From contig BCKC01000002.1 in NCBI GenBank assembly GCA_001600455.1, forward strand, positions 5,036,171 through 5,100,170: a stretch of 64,000 bases of DNA, given 5' to 3'. The translations under genes were made by a program, and so were the position numbers. Origin of the DNA: Endocalyx cinctus (taxonomy: Eukaryota; Ascomycota; Sordariomycetes; Amphisphaeriales; Apiosporaceae). The notes beneath the pieces were generated by a model. The model ran no database searches. It saw only the letters and a program-made list of their open reading frames with translations, and was not told where the DNA came from. Shown piece after piece: positions 44,296 to 56,682 of the stretch; positions within the stretch are counted from its first letter, which is position 1; each line of letters begins with the position of its first letter.

Positions 44296-47200
44296 TTACA
44301 TGATCTGATCCTGTGTGAGACCACCGTGCGCATCTGTATCCATGCTGTCGCCACCACCGGGAGTGATATATTTAACATAGCTGAGACCGAGAGGTCGTCC
44401 TCCATACTGGTAGCCCTGGAACTTGGAAATTGCGGTGTCGGCGGTCGTCTGGCTGTCGAAGCGAACAACACCAGTACCTCGGGATCGCCCACTAGGCTCA
44501 TACTGAATCTCGGCTTGTTCGACCTTACCGATAGTGCCGAAGAGCTCGACCAGGTCTTCATTGCTAGTGGACCATGGAAGCTAAGGACATAAATTGTCAG
44601 TGTCTCGGGGTATTTGGATGATAGGGTACAGTAGCTCACATTTCGAACGTAGATGATCTCGCTTGGATCGTTGCCAGCGGTTGCATAGTCGGTGAATGGG
44701 TTGGGCGCCGCGGCAGTGGCACCTGCGGTAGAGCCCGAATCGTAACTGCCGCCGCCGCCGCCTCCGCCACCACCGTAGCCACCACGGCCACCGCCGTAAC
44801 CGCCAAATCCACCGCGTCCACCACCAAAGCCTCCACGGCCGCCATAGCCGCCGCCATAATTGCCGCGGCCTCCGAAGCCGCCTCGGCCGCCATATCCACC
44901 GCCGGCGCCTTGGTGAGCGAAGCGGTCTTCTCGTACTTCTAGCATGCGACCTTGCCACTCGAAACCGTTAAACTGTTGAATAGCGTTGCGTGTATCTTCG
45001 GGATGCTCGAACATGACAATTCCAGATCCTTTAGGCCTACCGTCGGGACCGAGGTGAACATCGGCTCGAACAACAGCACCGTTTCGTGCTTTTATCTAGG
45101 TTAGTCTTGGTTGTTCAATGACAACACCTTGGCCGATCTGACCAGATCAACGAGCCAGGGACAATCATTGCGGACGACTTACCAGCTTGGCGGAACAAAT
45201 CCTTGAGGTCCTGCCATCCGACAGTGTACGGGAGCTGTAGTTACCGAGTCAATAAGCTATTCTCAGATAGTTAGTAGAATATGGGTCGGGATTAGACAAA
45301 CGTTGGAGACATAGATCTGGCGGTTGCCACCGCCCATGCCACCGCCACCGCCTCCGCCTCCGTAGCCACCACTGTAGCCGCCTTGCATTCCGCCGCCACC
45401 GGCGAAACCGCCGCGACCACCAGTGGCACCTATGAATCGTGGTTCTGCTTCACGATCCTAAGTTATCATCGACGTTAGTAATCGTAATAGTATGTAAACT
45501 GATTATTAGATGGCGTTCAGTCTTACTTCTCTGACGTATACGAGTCGGCCCATCAGATTCTGGTTACTGAGCGTCGCAACAGCAGTTTGTGCTTGCTCCC
45601 TCGTTGCATACTCCACAATGCTGATACTAGGTTAGCCCACAATCCCCCAGATTTTGGATAAAAAAAAAGCCGTCGTGTACTCCACTTACCCGCATCCCTA
45701 CAAATTCCCTCGGACAAGGTCCCAACCCGTCAATCCATCAATTCCAACAAGAGCCATAGGATGAGAAACCAAAAAAAGAAAACCAGCCATGAATCACGTG
45801 TAAAAGCCCACCTTCGACATTCCATTCGGAAGCAGTAAAACATCGGCGAAGAGAACCTCTCCGGCTAGAATCCAGGAATTAGTCACCGGCAAAAAAATTC
45901 CAGATAAATCAAGAGACGTACCCTGCCGCATAAAGTCCTTGAGGTGGTGCCACTTGACATCGTAAGATAAGTTTCCAACGTAGACACGGCGGTCTTGTTG
46001 AGACGTTTCCCGGATATTATTCATCATTTGTTCGCGGGCCGCAGCACGTTCCTCGTAAGATCTCTGCGGCTGACCTCCGAAACCCGATCCTGATCCTCCA
46101 GCCGCAGCTCCAGCTCCGGTCATGGGAGAACGTGAGCGTCTATCCGATCTGCGATAATCCTCCCGGCTTCGAGACCGGCTCCGTGGCGAATACGAGCGTC
46201 GACGGCCAGATCGACCCGGACTCCTTGAACGAGCACGGCGAGGAGAACGAGATCTCTCGCGCTGCAGGTTATTAGCATTTAGTGGAATTAAGGCAAGACG
46301 ATAGATCAGTGTGGATGTTAATTCTAGTTGGGGTGGTGGAGAGGAAGGTAGTTGTCATTGGTTTCAGTGGATATTGGCATGGTGATGAATTTTTTTAGTG
46401 CAAGTAGGAATAAAAAAGAAAAGACAAATCATTTTTTGTCTTCACAGGTCAAAGCAGTTGGATAAGTATATTCGCAACGCCCCGACATCTACAGCTCAAG
46501 ACATGCTCTAAGTAGTCTGCGATTGGAAGTACGACTGACATCGACAAAACCTGAAATATTCGCTCTTACACCGACCTTGTCTTGATCTGGAGAAGTTGTA
46601 GCGCGAGGTCAGGGGGAAACAGGGAATGGAAGGAAGGGAAGGAACGATATTTCTGGATAGGTGGCAGTCACTCCATAAAGTTAAGTGTCGATCTCTTTTA
46701 CTTACTGGGCGGTATGTATCCCCTGAATCAGCTGTTAAGAATGAAAAAAAAAGAAGTTAGAATTGCCACGAATAAATCAGTTTAGAAGTGTATTGCTGAA
46801 GAGTTAAAAAAAAAAAAAATAAAAAAAAAACGATCTCAATATTGGAATGAAGCTACGAGATGGACGGGCCGTAGTTGCATATAGGTGGTTTAAAAGACCA
46901 TACCGTTAGTGCATCGGGGAAGGGAAGGGTTCAGGAACTTAAGTAGGTGGGGGGGAAGAGCGGCTTATTAAAAAGCATTGAGCAATAATGCCTGTTATGT
47001 ATTGGTGGTGTGTATAAGACAGATGGGAGTGAGTGAAGGGAAGCTGGGAAAAAAGATAACGGGGCGGCGTAATTGGATGAGAAGGAAAGCGGGTAATGCT
47101 GTGGGCTGTTACAGAGGTACCAGCAATATGAAAGTAGGTGGTGGTAGGTACAGGTATCAAGGGTAGAGAGGGTAAAGAGGGAGGGAATAAAGGTAGTAAC

Positions 47201-47727
47201 ACGTCAGAGGCATTTGTTTAATAATGCCGTTGGCATATGCAAGTGAGGGTAGGAGGTCGTTGGAAGGGGAGCCCTGTCGGTAATGAGAAAGAAAATAGGT
47301 AGGCAGTACATATATCTGTATGTAGCTAAGGCAGGGCAGTATTATATGCAGTGGACGGCCACTATCTGTGTGTACGTACATACGCGTATGTAGTCGGATA
47401 GTATAAGGTAGTGTGTAATGTATGCGGATGAGGCAAAAGGGCAATACAAATCGGAAGAGTGGCTATGAGTTTGTGTGACAAAATAGGATATGGAGATATG
47501 TAAATAGGTAGGTAGATAGGTATAAGATGGAATGTAAGGTCACCATTAAAAAAAAGAAGTAGTGAAGTAGTTATTCCACGTTATACCAGAGAAATTGAAG
47601 GAGACGATAGTTGGAGACGATGCTGACAAGCTGGCTTATGAAGGAGCGCAGTTTGCCTGAGTGATGATATATATACATATACGTATATATTATGAATAAA
47701 GTTAGGATAGAATCTGGACTTACCCAT
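44296..47727 (-). CDS. GBP2: GBP2/HRB1-like SR-type protein with three RRMs
   Basis: Shuttling mRNA-binding protein of the Gbp2/Hrb1 type, linked in yeast to mRNA export and splicing quality control. Ten exons: 47727-47724, 46586-46576, 46261-45922, 45864-45812, 45697-45690, 45626-45527, 45457-45302, 45234-45183, 45088-44640, 44580-44296; 1,458 nt, 485 residues. The N-terminus is an RS domain ([20 protein letters not shown]). RRM1: RNP2 VYVGNL, RNP1 GCGISIVEY. RRM2: IYVSNL, GSGIVMF. RRM3: IYVRNL, GTGVVRF. RRM1-2 and RRM2-3 linkers are Gly-rich ([11 protein letters not shown] type). Exon 1 supplies only ATG plus one base; exons 2 and 5 are micro-exons of 11 and 8 nt, required by phase. Intron 1 is 1,137 nt and intron 2 is 314 nt. 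Exons 1-2 are the least certain part. Confidence 0.85.
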
Positions 47728-49107
47728 GATGAATTATTCTCTTGTAAAAAACAACAACCGAAGTATTATATTGTCTGTATAAATGGTTAGCCGCCTTGTC
47801 CGAAACGAAACAAAGAGAGGTCATCTTCACCCCCATCCCTCATTCCTATTCCTGACCAAAATGATGCGAGAATAGGTCAGGCTGTGTACAGTACAGACCT
47901 AGAATGAAGGGGCGAGAAGAATTTCAGGATAACAAGGAGCATAGAGCTTAGGTACACTAAGGCAGAAAAGCCGGGATTGGAGAAGGAGGGAGAGATGTTA
48001 AAGCATCGGGAGGGGGGTTTCGGAGGTACCAAGGTATAAAGCGCGCATGTATAAACGACTTAAGCTACCCAGGTATGGTAGTGTTTATGTCTCTCTGCAT
48101 CTGCATTGTGGTAGAACATTCAGTGAATGGGCTCCATCCCTGATCCACTAACGGGACACAGGAAAGCAATTGCAGTCGCAGCGGCTGCCACTCTGAGACA
48201 CATGGGCTGAAGGGAAAGGGGGGGAGGGAGGTAATAGGTGTATGAGGGTAAGGCTAAAGGGGGGGTGAAGGCTGAATGAACACTGTTTGCTGATCTGGAC
48301 TCTTGCGTACATGAACAGGTGAAAAGAGCAGAGTAATAATTTTATTTTATTCTTTTTAGTACATTTTATTTCCTATTTTATCGAGGTAAATAGGCAAATA
48401 GGTAGGTAAGTAGGTGAATATGTGGGTGATTAAGAGCGATAGAGCAGATCGCGTGGTGCGTTATACAACAAAGAGAGGCAGAAGAGATGAAAAATATGGA
48501 GATGGTCGCATATGCAACCATATGGTGAGAAAAGGAAGCTTTCGTACGTACCCAAATGAGAAATGTATATGCGTATGTAGGTATGTATAATGATCCAAAT
48601 ATGGGAATATGGATCGATCGATGTGATGATGCAGCGATCAACTAAATTTGGATGGCAGCGATAAATTGATTTTCCATAGAGAATTAAAAACTTGAAGCTG
48701 AGTCGTTGATAAACTAAGATCAGGCTGGAAGTTGATTTGATTAGGTTTTTTTTAATAATAATTTTTTTTATTATTATTTGCCTTTCTTACTCTTTGAAGA
48801 CGCGATTTAAAACGTGTTAGAGACAAAGGAAGCTAGTAAGATTAGGTGACCGTGTCTTAGTACTAAGGCTCTAAAGGGAAAGCCCCGGAATGAGCTGAGG
48901 TTGGCGGGTACTAACTACATATACAGCAACTTACTTATACTTAGTATACTACTGTACCTAATATAGGTATGTAGGTACCTATTGAATAGTCCCTATGTCA
49001 ACTAATCAACCAATTTATAAGGGATTATCCGTGCACACTAGCCTTGGCTATTTATTGGACAGTGAAAGAAAAAGATGGGGATGATACGAAGAAATTGGTT
49101 AGTTTGG

Positions 49108-49160
<53 letters not shown>
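49108..49160 (+). repeat. A29 followed by (GA)12
   Basis: A run of about 29 A passes directly into a GA dinucleotide repeat. Simple-sequence DNA, with no evidence of a retroelement tail because no element precedes it. Confidence 0.85.
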
Positions 49161-50767
49161 AGAAGACTTTGGGGGTTTAAGTTACTACACAGTGATTGAA
49201 GAATTGGTCGCATAGGTAAAGTTAGACGTGTGGAGGTAAACTCATAGAGAGAAAGAGAGGGAAAAGAAAAATTAATAAATTAATAATAAAAATAAAAATA
49301 AGTCAAAGGAAAAAAAAATTTCAAGAAAAGAAAGGAAAAGTGGGACTGATTGATTGGATAGCCAATGTTCCCACATACGAATTCAATGGAACGTATTGTG
49401 TAAGTACTTATATGTACTTAAGTAGGTATACTACCTAGCCTCTAGGTACGGAGTACAGCTACCTAGGTATGTTATATTACATTGTGATTGGTCTTGGTCT
49501 ATACTAAATACTTACTTGGCGAGTATTTACCTCTAGGGCTTAGGTACAGGCATGTATATACTGTAATTCAATTAATTGTTGGTAATAGGTATGTCTTTAG
49601 TGAATACCTCATGTATGGATATAGGCAGATAGAGGTACCTATATAATTAACAAACCCAGGTATTGGTAATGATAAGTTCCCAAGACCCGAAGATGTTTAC
49701 ATCCCAAACCCTTCATAAATTATAGAGTATTTACAGAGAAATATATATATATCTATATGTCTATATCAAAAATAATATCATACACGTTTAAGTAGAGATA
49801 CTACTCAAGTATTACTATTACTTTCTTTCCCCTATGTACACATTGTATCGCGTAAAGACCTACACGTAGGTAATAGTTAACCTGTTACCTAGTATGTTGT
49901 GTAGCGACCAATGTCTGTCTGTACATGCGAAATGTAATATGCAATATGCAATGTGTGCTATGCACTCCATTTATATCCCTGTCTTTTAAACCTTTGCTGA
50001 CGTTGATAACATCGCCTGTCCTTTTCTCTCCTTATGTGTCATATTAAGAGGAGGGAGAAAAAAAACTGTTCATGATCGATCACGATTTTGCTTGACAAGT
50101 ACTAAGTATTAAAGGGAAAGATGATGATACAAATAAATTTCGGGATGATAAGCTTACTTGTATATACGGCAATGAATACATAGTTCATAGACTAAGTACA
50201 GAATATATACTGTATATTTCTCGGAATCAATTTGTTGAAATTTTACCTGTATGCCTAAATATAAATAAAAGATATAACTACAAGTACGTAGAATGTTCTA
50301 GATGCATATATGCGACAAGTGATTACTCGGATCTAACTACTTGAACAGTTTGATTTCTTCTTTTGATATTTTATCCTTTTATATACGTGGTATATTACAA
50401 GCATGCTCTCTACAATTCGCACAAATTGCACCGTCTACTGTGTAAGAAACCCTACAAGGGAAATTCTCAGTATACTAGTATACATTACATTACTGCTTAC
50501 AAGTTACGTACCTACAGCCCAGCCAGCCCAGCCGAACCAGGTACATAGTGCAGTGTACATACGGTCACAATACTTCCTCGGAATGTATGTGGGGGCTGTA
50601 AGTATATGTATAACTCTAGCCAGACTTGAGTCTTGGGCAAGGAAAATAGATTAACCCATCCAGGTAGCGGGAGCAGGAATCGAGATTGTAGGATGTTGGA
50701 GGGTCATGTCCCCTGACGGCCACGAGTATGCGTATGTATATGTATCTACCTACAATAGGTAGTGTAC

Positions 50768-50790
50768 TTTTTTTTTTTTTTTTTTTTTTT
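50768..50790 (+). repeat. Oligo(T) tract (23 T)
   Basis: Uninterrupted T run in non-coding DNA. Confidence 0.85.
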
Positions 50791-51906
50791 AAGATAAACC
50801 CCGAGGGGTCTAAGGTCCAAGTGGGTATGTGATTTATTCGATCACGAACAGTACAGGGCATATGTGATGGTATTGATCGGAAACAAGAATAAAAAATAAT
50901 AAAAAAAACCCATCGAGATGAACAACTCAACTGCCATCGTATTGAAAAAAAATCAGACCGTTGAAGTTAATTTGTCTCACGTCTTCTTTACCTATATGCC
51001 ACCTTCCTATCACCTCATCTCCGTTCTAATCGAGGGTAAAGCCGTGGTACAGCTGTCAAAGCATCACCATCACAGTCACATCGAATAAACTCTAAAAAAG
51101 AAGAACGAAACATGACTCATCGGATTTCTCTTCTGTTCATTTTTGGTCTTCCACATCTGCAATCTGCATATGAAACGTAAGTGATTTCTTTATTGCATTC
51201 GACGCTGCTTAAAATGGCCTCTCGCATCGAAAAACCCAACCCAGAATTATCGGTACCAAACCTTGGACCCGGGCCATACATAATCTGGCAGCTGCCTAGC
51301 ATCTAACAGATCGTTCAAGGACTCTTGAAGAACGGGTTCTTAAATGGTGTTCGAGCAACTTATCACTTTACCGCTGCTCCCGGTAGTTATGTAGCGTACG
51401 ATGGAGCTAAATCTGCACTTCGCCGTAATACTCTTTTTGAGTTGGACGTGAAATAGTACGCCGCCATGATTTTCAACAGGGATTGCGAAAGAGAGAGAAA
51501 ATCGAGAGCGCTTGACACGCGTACAATGGCCGGGGGAGAGAAAAATCAAAGACGAAAAGTAGACACCGAAGACCCATCTAATTTAGACTCTTGCACGTCT
51601 TCCCATTTATTTATACAAGCTGCTAACGCTGGCTACTTTTCGGATTGCTTGCATACTTTAATCTCTTGGCTCCGAACGTATTCTTACATGCGTACCAAGT
51701 ATATGATATGTGCTATCTGTAGTATACGTGAAGAGTAGTGGAAAGATAGTTGACTGCCGTAGAAGCGGCAGCGATCGGCGTGTCTGCCTGCGCAAGACTC
51801 TGCGTGGTATCTATTACTGGGCGCCAAACTCACCGCCATGCAGCATGAGTCGCATCCCGGGACAATAAACCCTTGTACATATTCGTTTTGATTTCATACA
51901 AAAAAG

Positions 51907-51930
51907 TTTTTTTTTTTTTTTTTTTTTTTT
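51907..51930 (+). repeat. Oligo(T) tract (24 T)
   Basis: Uninterrupted T run, preceded by AAAAAAG and followed 30 nt later by a (GA) repeat at about 51962-51980. Confidence 0.85.
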
Positions 51931-52240
51931 ACTGTCTCGCGCAAAAGAGCTGGGTTATGGGGAGAGAGAGAGAGAGAGAGGTAGCGTGAGAAGAAAAGGC
52001 AAATATTATCCGCGATTGCTTGCTTACACGATTGTTGCTTGCCATATCCTTTTAATATCCTTTTAAATGTCCATTTGTGTGGTTGGTAAATTTCGTATCA
52101 ATCAGATCAGGGTGTCAACGTCTCCCCTCCCACGTCTATTAAACAAAGAGACCAATCTTACATCTCGAGGGTCGATTCTTTTGGTGACACGACAGCTCTA
52201 GTGCGACCGGAGTCTTGTTGCGATAATGTTAAGTTTTACT

Positions 52241-52500
52241 TCAATGGAAACGTATCCCACGCTTCCCATATTTCCGTTCCCCAGAAGAAGAATAACCTGA
52301 TTGAGCCGTCAGCTTCTCACCGGGCTCGAAAGGTAACCTATCAGATTTTTCTGTGATCGCACCCGATAACCTGCTGTGCGAAAGCCATAAGCTCTCGGGA
52401 ATTAAAGATACCGAATCATCAATCCAAGGCACTTTCGTACTGAGAAATCTTATCCCATCCACTCTACACAGTAACTCAGAACACGACCCAAAGAGAGACC
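52241..52500 (-). pseudogene. Possible decayed coding fragment, family unknown
   Basis: The minus strand reads for over 80 codons in one frame, including TKVPWIDDSVSLIPESLWLS and SDRLPFEPGEKLTAQSGYSS. Just before its stop, another frame reads WEAWDTFPLK and then stops, as if one base had been gained or lost. The composition (W, P, charged residues) looks protein-like, but no family was recognised and no splice partners were found. A chance open frame is quite possible. Confidence 0.25.
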
Positions 52501-52853
52501 GGTGTGATATCTAGACTTTTGATCCTACTCATCCTTGCCATTCTAGCCCGTTGCAGGCCCACCCTACCACCCAGATGCATTTAACGCCGAGATCCCGAAT
52601 TCGATACCCAGATGGATGAATGAATGTCGCGCATTAATAACTCAGCGGCATAAGAAAAAGCCGAGTCAAGCGGACATGTCGAATTCCCGATGAAAGTGTG
52701 AGTATTTGTATGTGTGTCATTTTTTTTTTCTTTCTAAGACAAGCTGAATTATGGGCGGTAACTCTAGCGGTGGAGGGGCGACGAAGAAAGAAAAAAAAAT
52801 TTACATCGTAAATCTGACGATTATCATGCAGAGGTAAGCCTGCCCCTACGCGA

Positions 52854-52869
52854 TATACCTATAGGTATA
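52854..52869. repeat. 16-bp perfect palindrome
   Basis: TATACCTATAGGTATA, followed by a further CCTATA. It is a variant of the ACCTAGGT-type motif common in this window's intergenic DNA. Confidence 0.6.
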
Positions 52870-53838
52870 CCTATAACTGCCCCGCCCTGGTAAAGCAGGG
52901 TAAGGCAACGAGGCACACGGTACCTAGTAGATTGATCTTATTAAAGATGTTCCAATCGCATCGTCGATAGCGCGCATCCAGACGATCTCTTTCGCCTGCC
53001 CCCTGTTCTTATGTCTATACGCCCCCGGAGGCAGCGGCAAACCCCTGCCTCCGCATAAGGAGGGGGCCCAATAGGAACCATGTCCGCTCGTTTTAGGGTT
53101 GGAATACGGATGTACGTAGTACTAAAGCTCGAGGTAAACTACCTAGATATGTAGGGCTGCTATGAGATGTGGTGTATAGTGCTAGGGTCTAACCCGCATG
53201 AGGGGTTCTTTTGCGAGAGTGCGCACCCATTTCGTTACAGAGCCTCAAGTTTTCGTTGTTTTTTCTTATATGTATATATTTATCCACAACTTTTCCCGTA
53301 TGGAATTGAACCAGAACCAGTCTTCCAGTCTGCCAGTCAGGCCAGTTGCATCTGCTGTGGGTCATGGGGAATAGTTCCCCGACCCCTGGCAGTGCTGGCT
53401 GGCTGGATATCTTTTCTGGTAGTGTATTTTGGTAAAATACGACAAATCAGGTTAGCTTTTTTTTTTTTCAGGATCACAGCTTCTGCTTAGGTTCGGCTCA
53501 GTCGGTCCTCGGTCAAGTAACTAAGTATTTACAGGTAATTATTGTATTTTATGTAAAACATTTATGCAAACGACAACAGTACGAATCTATTATCAAGGGG
53601 ACTACCAAAACTACTACCGACCTGCCGACACAGTAATAAGAGAGCCATTGATCGTCCTTAGGAACGTAGTATAGCATCATACAGACGTACGTAGTTATCT
53701 ACTTGATAGCCTACTGTTTCAGGCTCGACGTCTTTTCATCCTCAATACCACATCAGTTTTAAGGGTCTCCATGCCCAGAAAGTTGGTTCTCTCCGGCTTT
53801 AATTCCGGCATTCGATGTTGTAATTGAGTAAGACATAT

Positions 53839-54489
53839 TCATGGGTAGCCGGAAAACGGCAAAGGCAGGGGGTATTTATTTGTTCCGTATCCTAAATACA
53901 ACTGATCATATGTTATAATCGCAAATTTAGAAGTCTTGGAGATATCGCCAGCAGGCTGCCCAGGTGGGACTTCGGAGTTAGCGATACTAAAGAGTTTCAA
54001 ATGTTGGGCATCAGGCCTTAGGTCATCGTCGTTGGGCAGGGCTAAAACAATGTCTCGGAGAATAAAACCGTTTGAGTTATGACGCTTGATCGATTTACCC
54101 TGTAGATCGATTATCAAACATCTTTGTCAGTTATATCATTGCTATAGCTGATCCGGAAGGCGAATTGACTATTCCAGACATAGCAATAGGACCAGATGTC
54201 ACGATCCCCGTGACATATACAGTCTGGAAGCCTCAACTTTCGAATATTCCTCGACAATGACCGATTGGAATCTTTGCTCTTCCCGTGTGCCTCCCATAGG
54301 TGTCCGAAGGCATCATTTATCTCTAAGCTATCAGATTAGCGAAGGAGTCCAACTATCGCGTAACTGGCTCGAAATTAAGTGTTGATGATGAGTATCTATC
54401 TCATCACGAACGATGTATTTCACTGGGATTTGCCCTAGGGCGTACGAAACACATCGAGACACTTCCAGCTGGGTATGTGAAATACCCAT
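53839..54489 (-). pseudogene. Frameshifted coding remnant, family not recognised
   Basis: Three minus-strand reading frames follow each other with almost no gap. Frame 1 starts at an ATG at 54489 (MGISHTQLEVSRCVSYALGQ) and stops at 54331. Frame 2 begins inside that stop region (SDSLEINDAFGHLWEAHGKS), passes LPDCICHGDRDIWSYCYVWN and stops at 54114. Frame 3 then carries IIDLQGKSIKRHNSNGFILR, DIVLALPNDDDLRPDAQHLK and SKFAIITYDQLYLGYGTN to 53839. Each junction is explained by a one-base shift, and no introns fit. A TTTAG just before the first ATG could be an old splice acceptor. I do not know the family; no intact copy is present in the window. Confidence 0.4.
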
Positions 54490-56682
54490 TTCCTAAATAT
54501 ACATAGGAATGAACAGCCTACGAGGGGTGATATCAGAGATGAATACTCAGCTTAATGCAGCCTTACAAAAGCCAGGAGACCCGATTGTCCTTCGTAGGAG
54601 AACATACGTTGAGAAAAGAAATGCGGAACTTGGTGCACGTTTCTATCATGATACGAGACTCTCAGGTGACTGGTAGCATCTATTCCAACGGTATACCATA
54701 TGACAGGCTTAATAATACTCAACTGACAATATTTAGTAAAGACGCTGACATCGAACCATATTATCACCAATATGAATTTATTTTTTGCACTGCACGTATT
54801 GGCTTGGTTCAGTTGACATGAAACTAAAACTTGAAAGGAAGAAAAAAAAGAGATATGTCAGATCCTAACATGCAAAGGCTAACGTCGACATGGATAAAGC
54901 TGCACGATGTCGTTTACTGCACCAACAAACGCCCTTGAAGTCCATTTCGACGTTCCCCAAGTACGTGACCTATGCTGTAATCGCACGCCGCTTGAGTATA
55001 TGAACAACATTATCACTTAGGAAAGAATTAGTGGGAGACTAATAACGATTTACACATTGCTTGACATTGGCTTATCACTTCCCTTTAATTATTCTATAGT
55101 TATAGGTAGTAACGTACCCCCATCTACACGGACGCGCTGTTGGCATTAATACTCATCCCGGGAGTTCCAGACGGCCAAGGAGACTATTTAATTTTCATTC
55201 CAATTCTATCCATCAACTAATAAATATATATCTTATTAGGCAGCCAGGATGGCGATTTTATGATAGAGTATTTTGCACATGGCTCTGAGTCGCAATGCTT
55301 TCGTCTGTCGCCCCACCGATATCTACCAGCAAGCTCCTTGTTTGGCACTTACTACTAGGAAATCCGATTTCGTCGGATGCTGCCTGGCTTGAACAAAATG
55401 TTTAATGTCCCACCACCACCACCACCACCACCAAGAAACGGACCTCTTCTCAGCATTTTGACAAGGACTTTGACCTTGGCCAGAAAAGCCTGATAGATAA
55501 TGTTATTCACATACACGGAGCCTTGTACGATAGCATGGATCGTATGAAAAGGGATTTATCAAGCAAAAGTACCAAAATGCCTAGTGTTAAATTATTAGGG
55601 ATCCTGGGCTTCCTCGAAGACTTCAGTTCCACTCCCATAGGGATATCGGGTCCCGAACAATTAGGAGAAGTGGTAAGATTTGATCCTATTGTTGTCACTG
55701 ACTTTGATATCCACCATTAGTAAACACTGTTATATTAGAAGATCCGACTTCCCAAGAAGTTAGTTACGGGGCATTAGATCCTCCTCTCTTTCATCACAGT
55801 TGAAAAAAAAAAAGTAAATGGATATAAGCCATGCCGCTTTTAGCCCGAGCCAAGCCTGCCGCCTCTGCATAAGTTGGCATCTCGTTTTAGTTACATCGCG
55901 GTAAAAGCCTATCTATGAGGTACTTTTCTCCTCTTCTCTTTCTGAAGCTACATCTTCTTACTGTACTTCGTTACTATTGCGTACGCCGACGTATGTCTTG
56001 GCTAATATTCACGCGATGAATCGTAAAGTGAAAGGATAGATCGAGAACCTATGAGATCAGCTCAAAAAGGTAGTATGCATAGTAGTTCGAGGTAAGGGAG
56101 TTGAGTTTCAAGGATCAATCGACACTCAGGTGGCTTGCAGAACAATAAAACAAAATGAAACAACCTTAACGTTACTAATATATTATATGAACAAGCCTTT
56201 CTACGCCAAAAACTTCTCTTTATCATTTCAAGTATACTATACTAGAAAACGGTCATATCAAACAAGTAAAAGTAAGATGTAGTAGTATACTTGTACTCTG
56301 TCAGTCTGTACCCAGGTATATATATGTAGTACGGTGGTTTAAAGCGGATGATGGTACATTTATTATCCGAATTGAACCCTCCCAAAAAAAAAAATAAAAT
56401 AAAGAAAATAGCACCAAAGACCCGCAACGAACGGCAAATCCCGATTGTTCCCCAAAAAACATAAATTTATACACTCTGACTCTGACACTAGAAAATAACG
56501 ATTTAAGTGGATATCTTTTTTTATTTCTTCGTCGCGCGACGACATAATGATTGATCCGTGCGGTGATCTAGCTTGATCATACGAAACCTACGTATATTGA
56601 AGTTCAAAAATAGGAAGGAAAAAAAAAACCGACGATAACGACAGAGATATAAAAAAAAATAACAACAACAAGAAATTTCACT
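54490..56682. other. Gene-poor region, part 2, with further coding-like frames
   Basis: On the plus strand, 54509-54682 reads MNSLRGVISEMNTQLNAALQ and continues through RTYVEKRNAELGARFYHDTR to a stop. An overlapping frame continues IYSNGIPYDRLNN to 54821. At 55440-55720 a frame reads HFDKDFDLGQKSLIDNVIHI and LLGILGFLEDFSSTPIGISG. These look like fragments rather than a gene; no continuous model could be made. The end of the region is the A-rich leader of COQ9. Confidence 0.35.
55409..55433 (+). repeat. (CCA)8 trinucleotide repeat
   Basis: Perfect CCA repeats just upstream of a coding-like frame. Could encode Pro, Thr or His runs if it was once coding. Confidence 0.8.

Larger units (their letters stand above)
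47728..52240. other. Gene-poor region, part 1
   Basis: Promoter of the GBP2-like gene, then AT-rich DNA with microsatellites and homopolymers (listed separately) and frequent TAGGTA-type motifs (48393-48418, 48955-48980, 49421-49475, 49560-49640). Small open frames at 50363-51738 have no motif. I cannot support a gene here. Confidence 0.5.

Noticed and set aside
44223..45014. 263-codon minus-strand ORF taken as a separate gene
   Set aside because: It is exon 9 of the GBP2-like gene read through the next intron; splicing at 44640/44580 restores RRM3.
49108..49160. A29 as the poly(A) tail of a retroposon
   Set aside because: No coding remnant, target-site duplication or LINE-like sequence lies upstream; it grades into a GA microsatellite.
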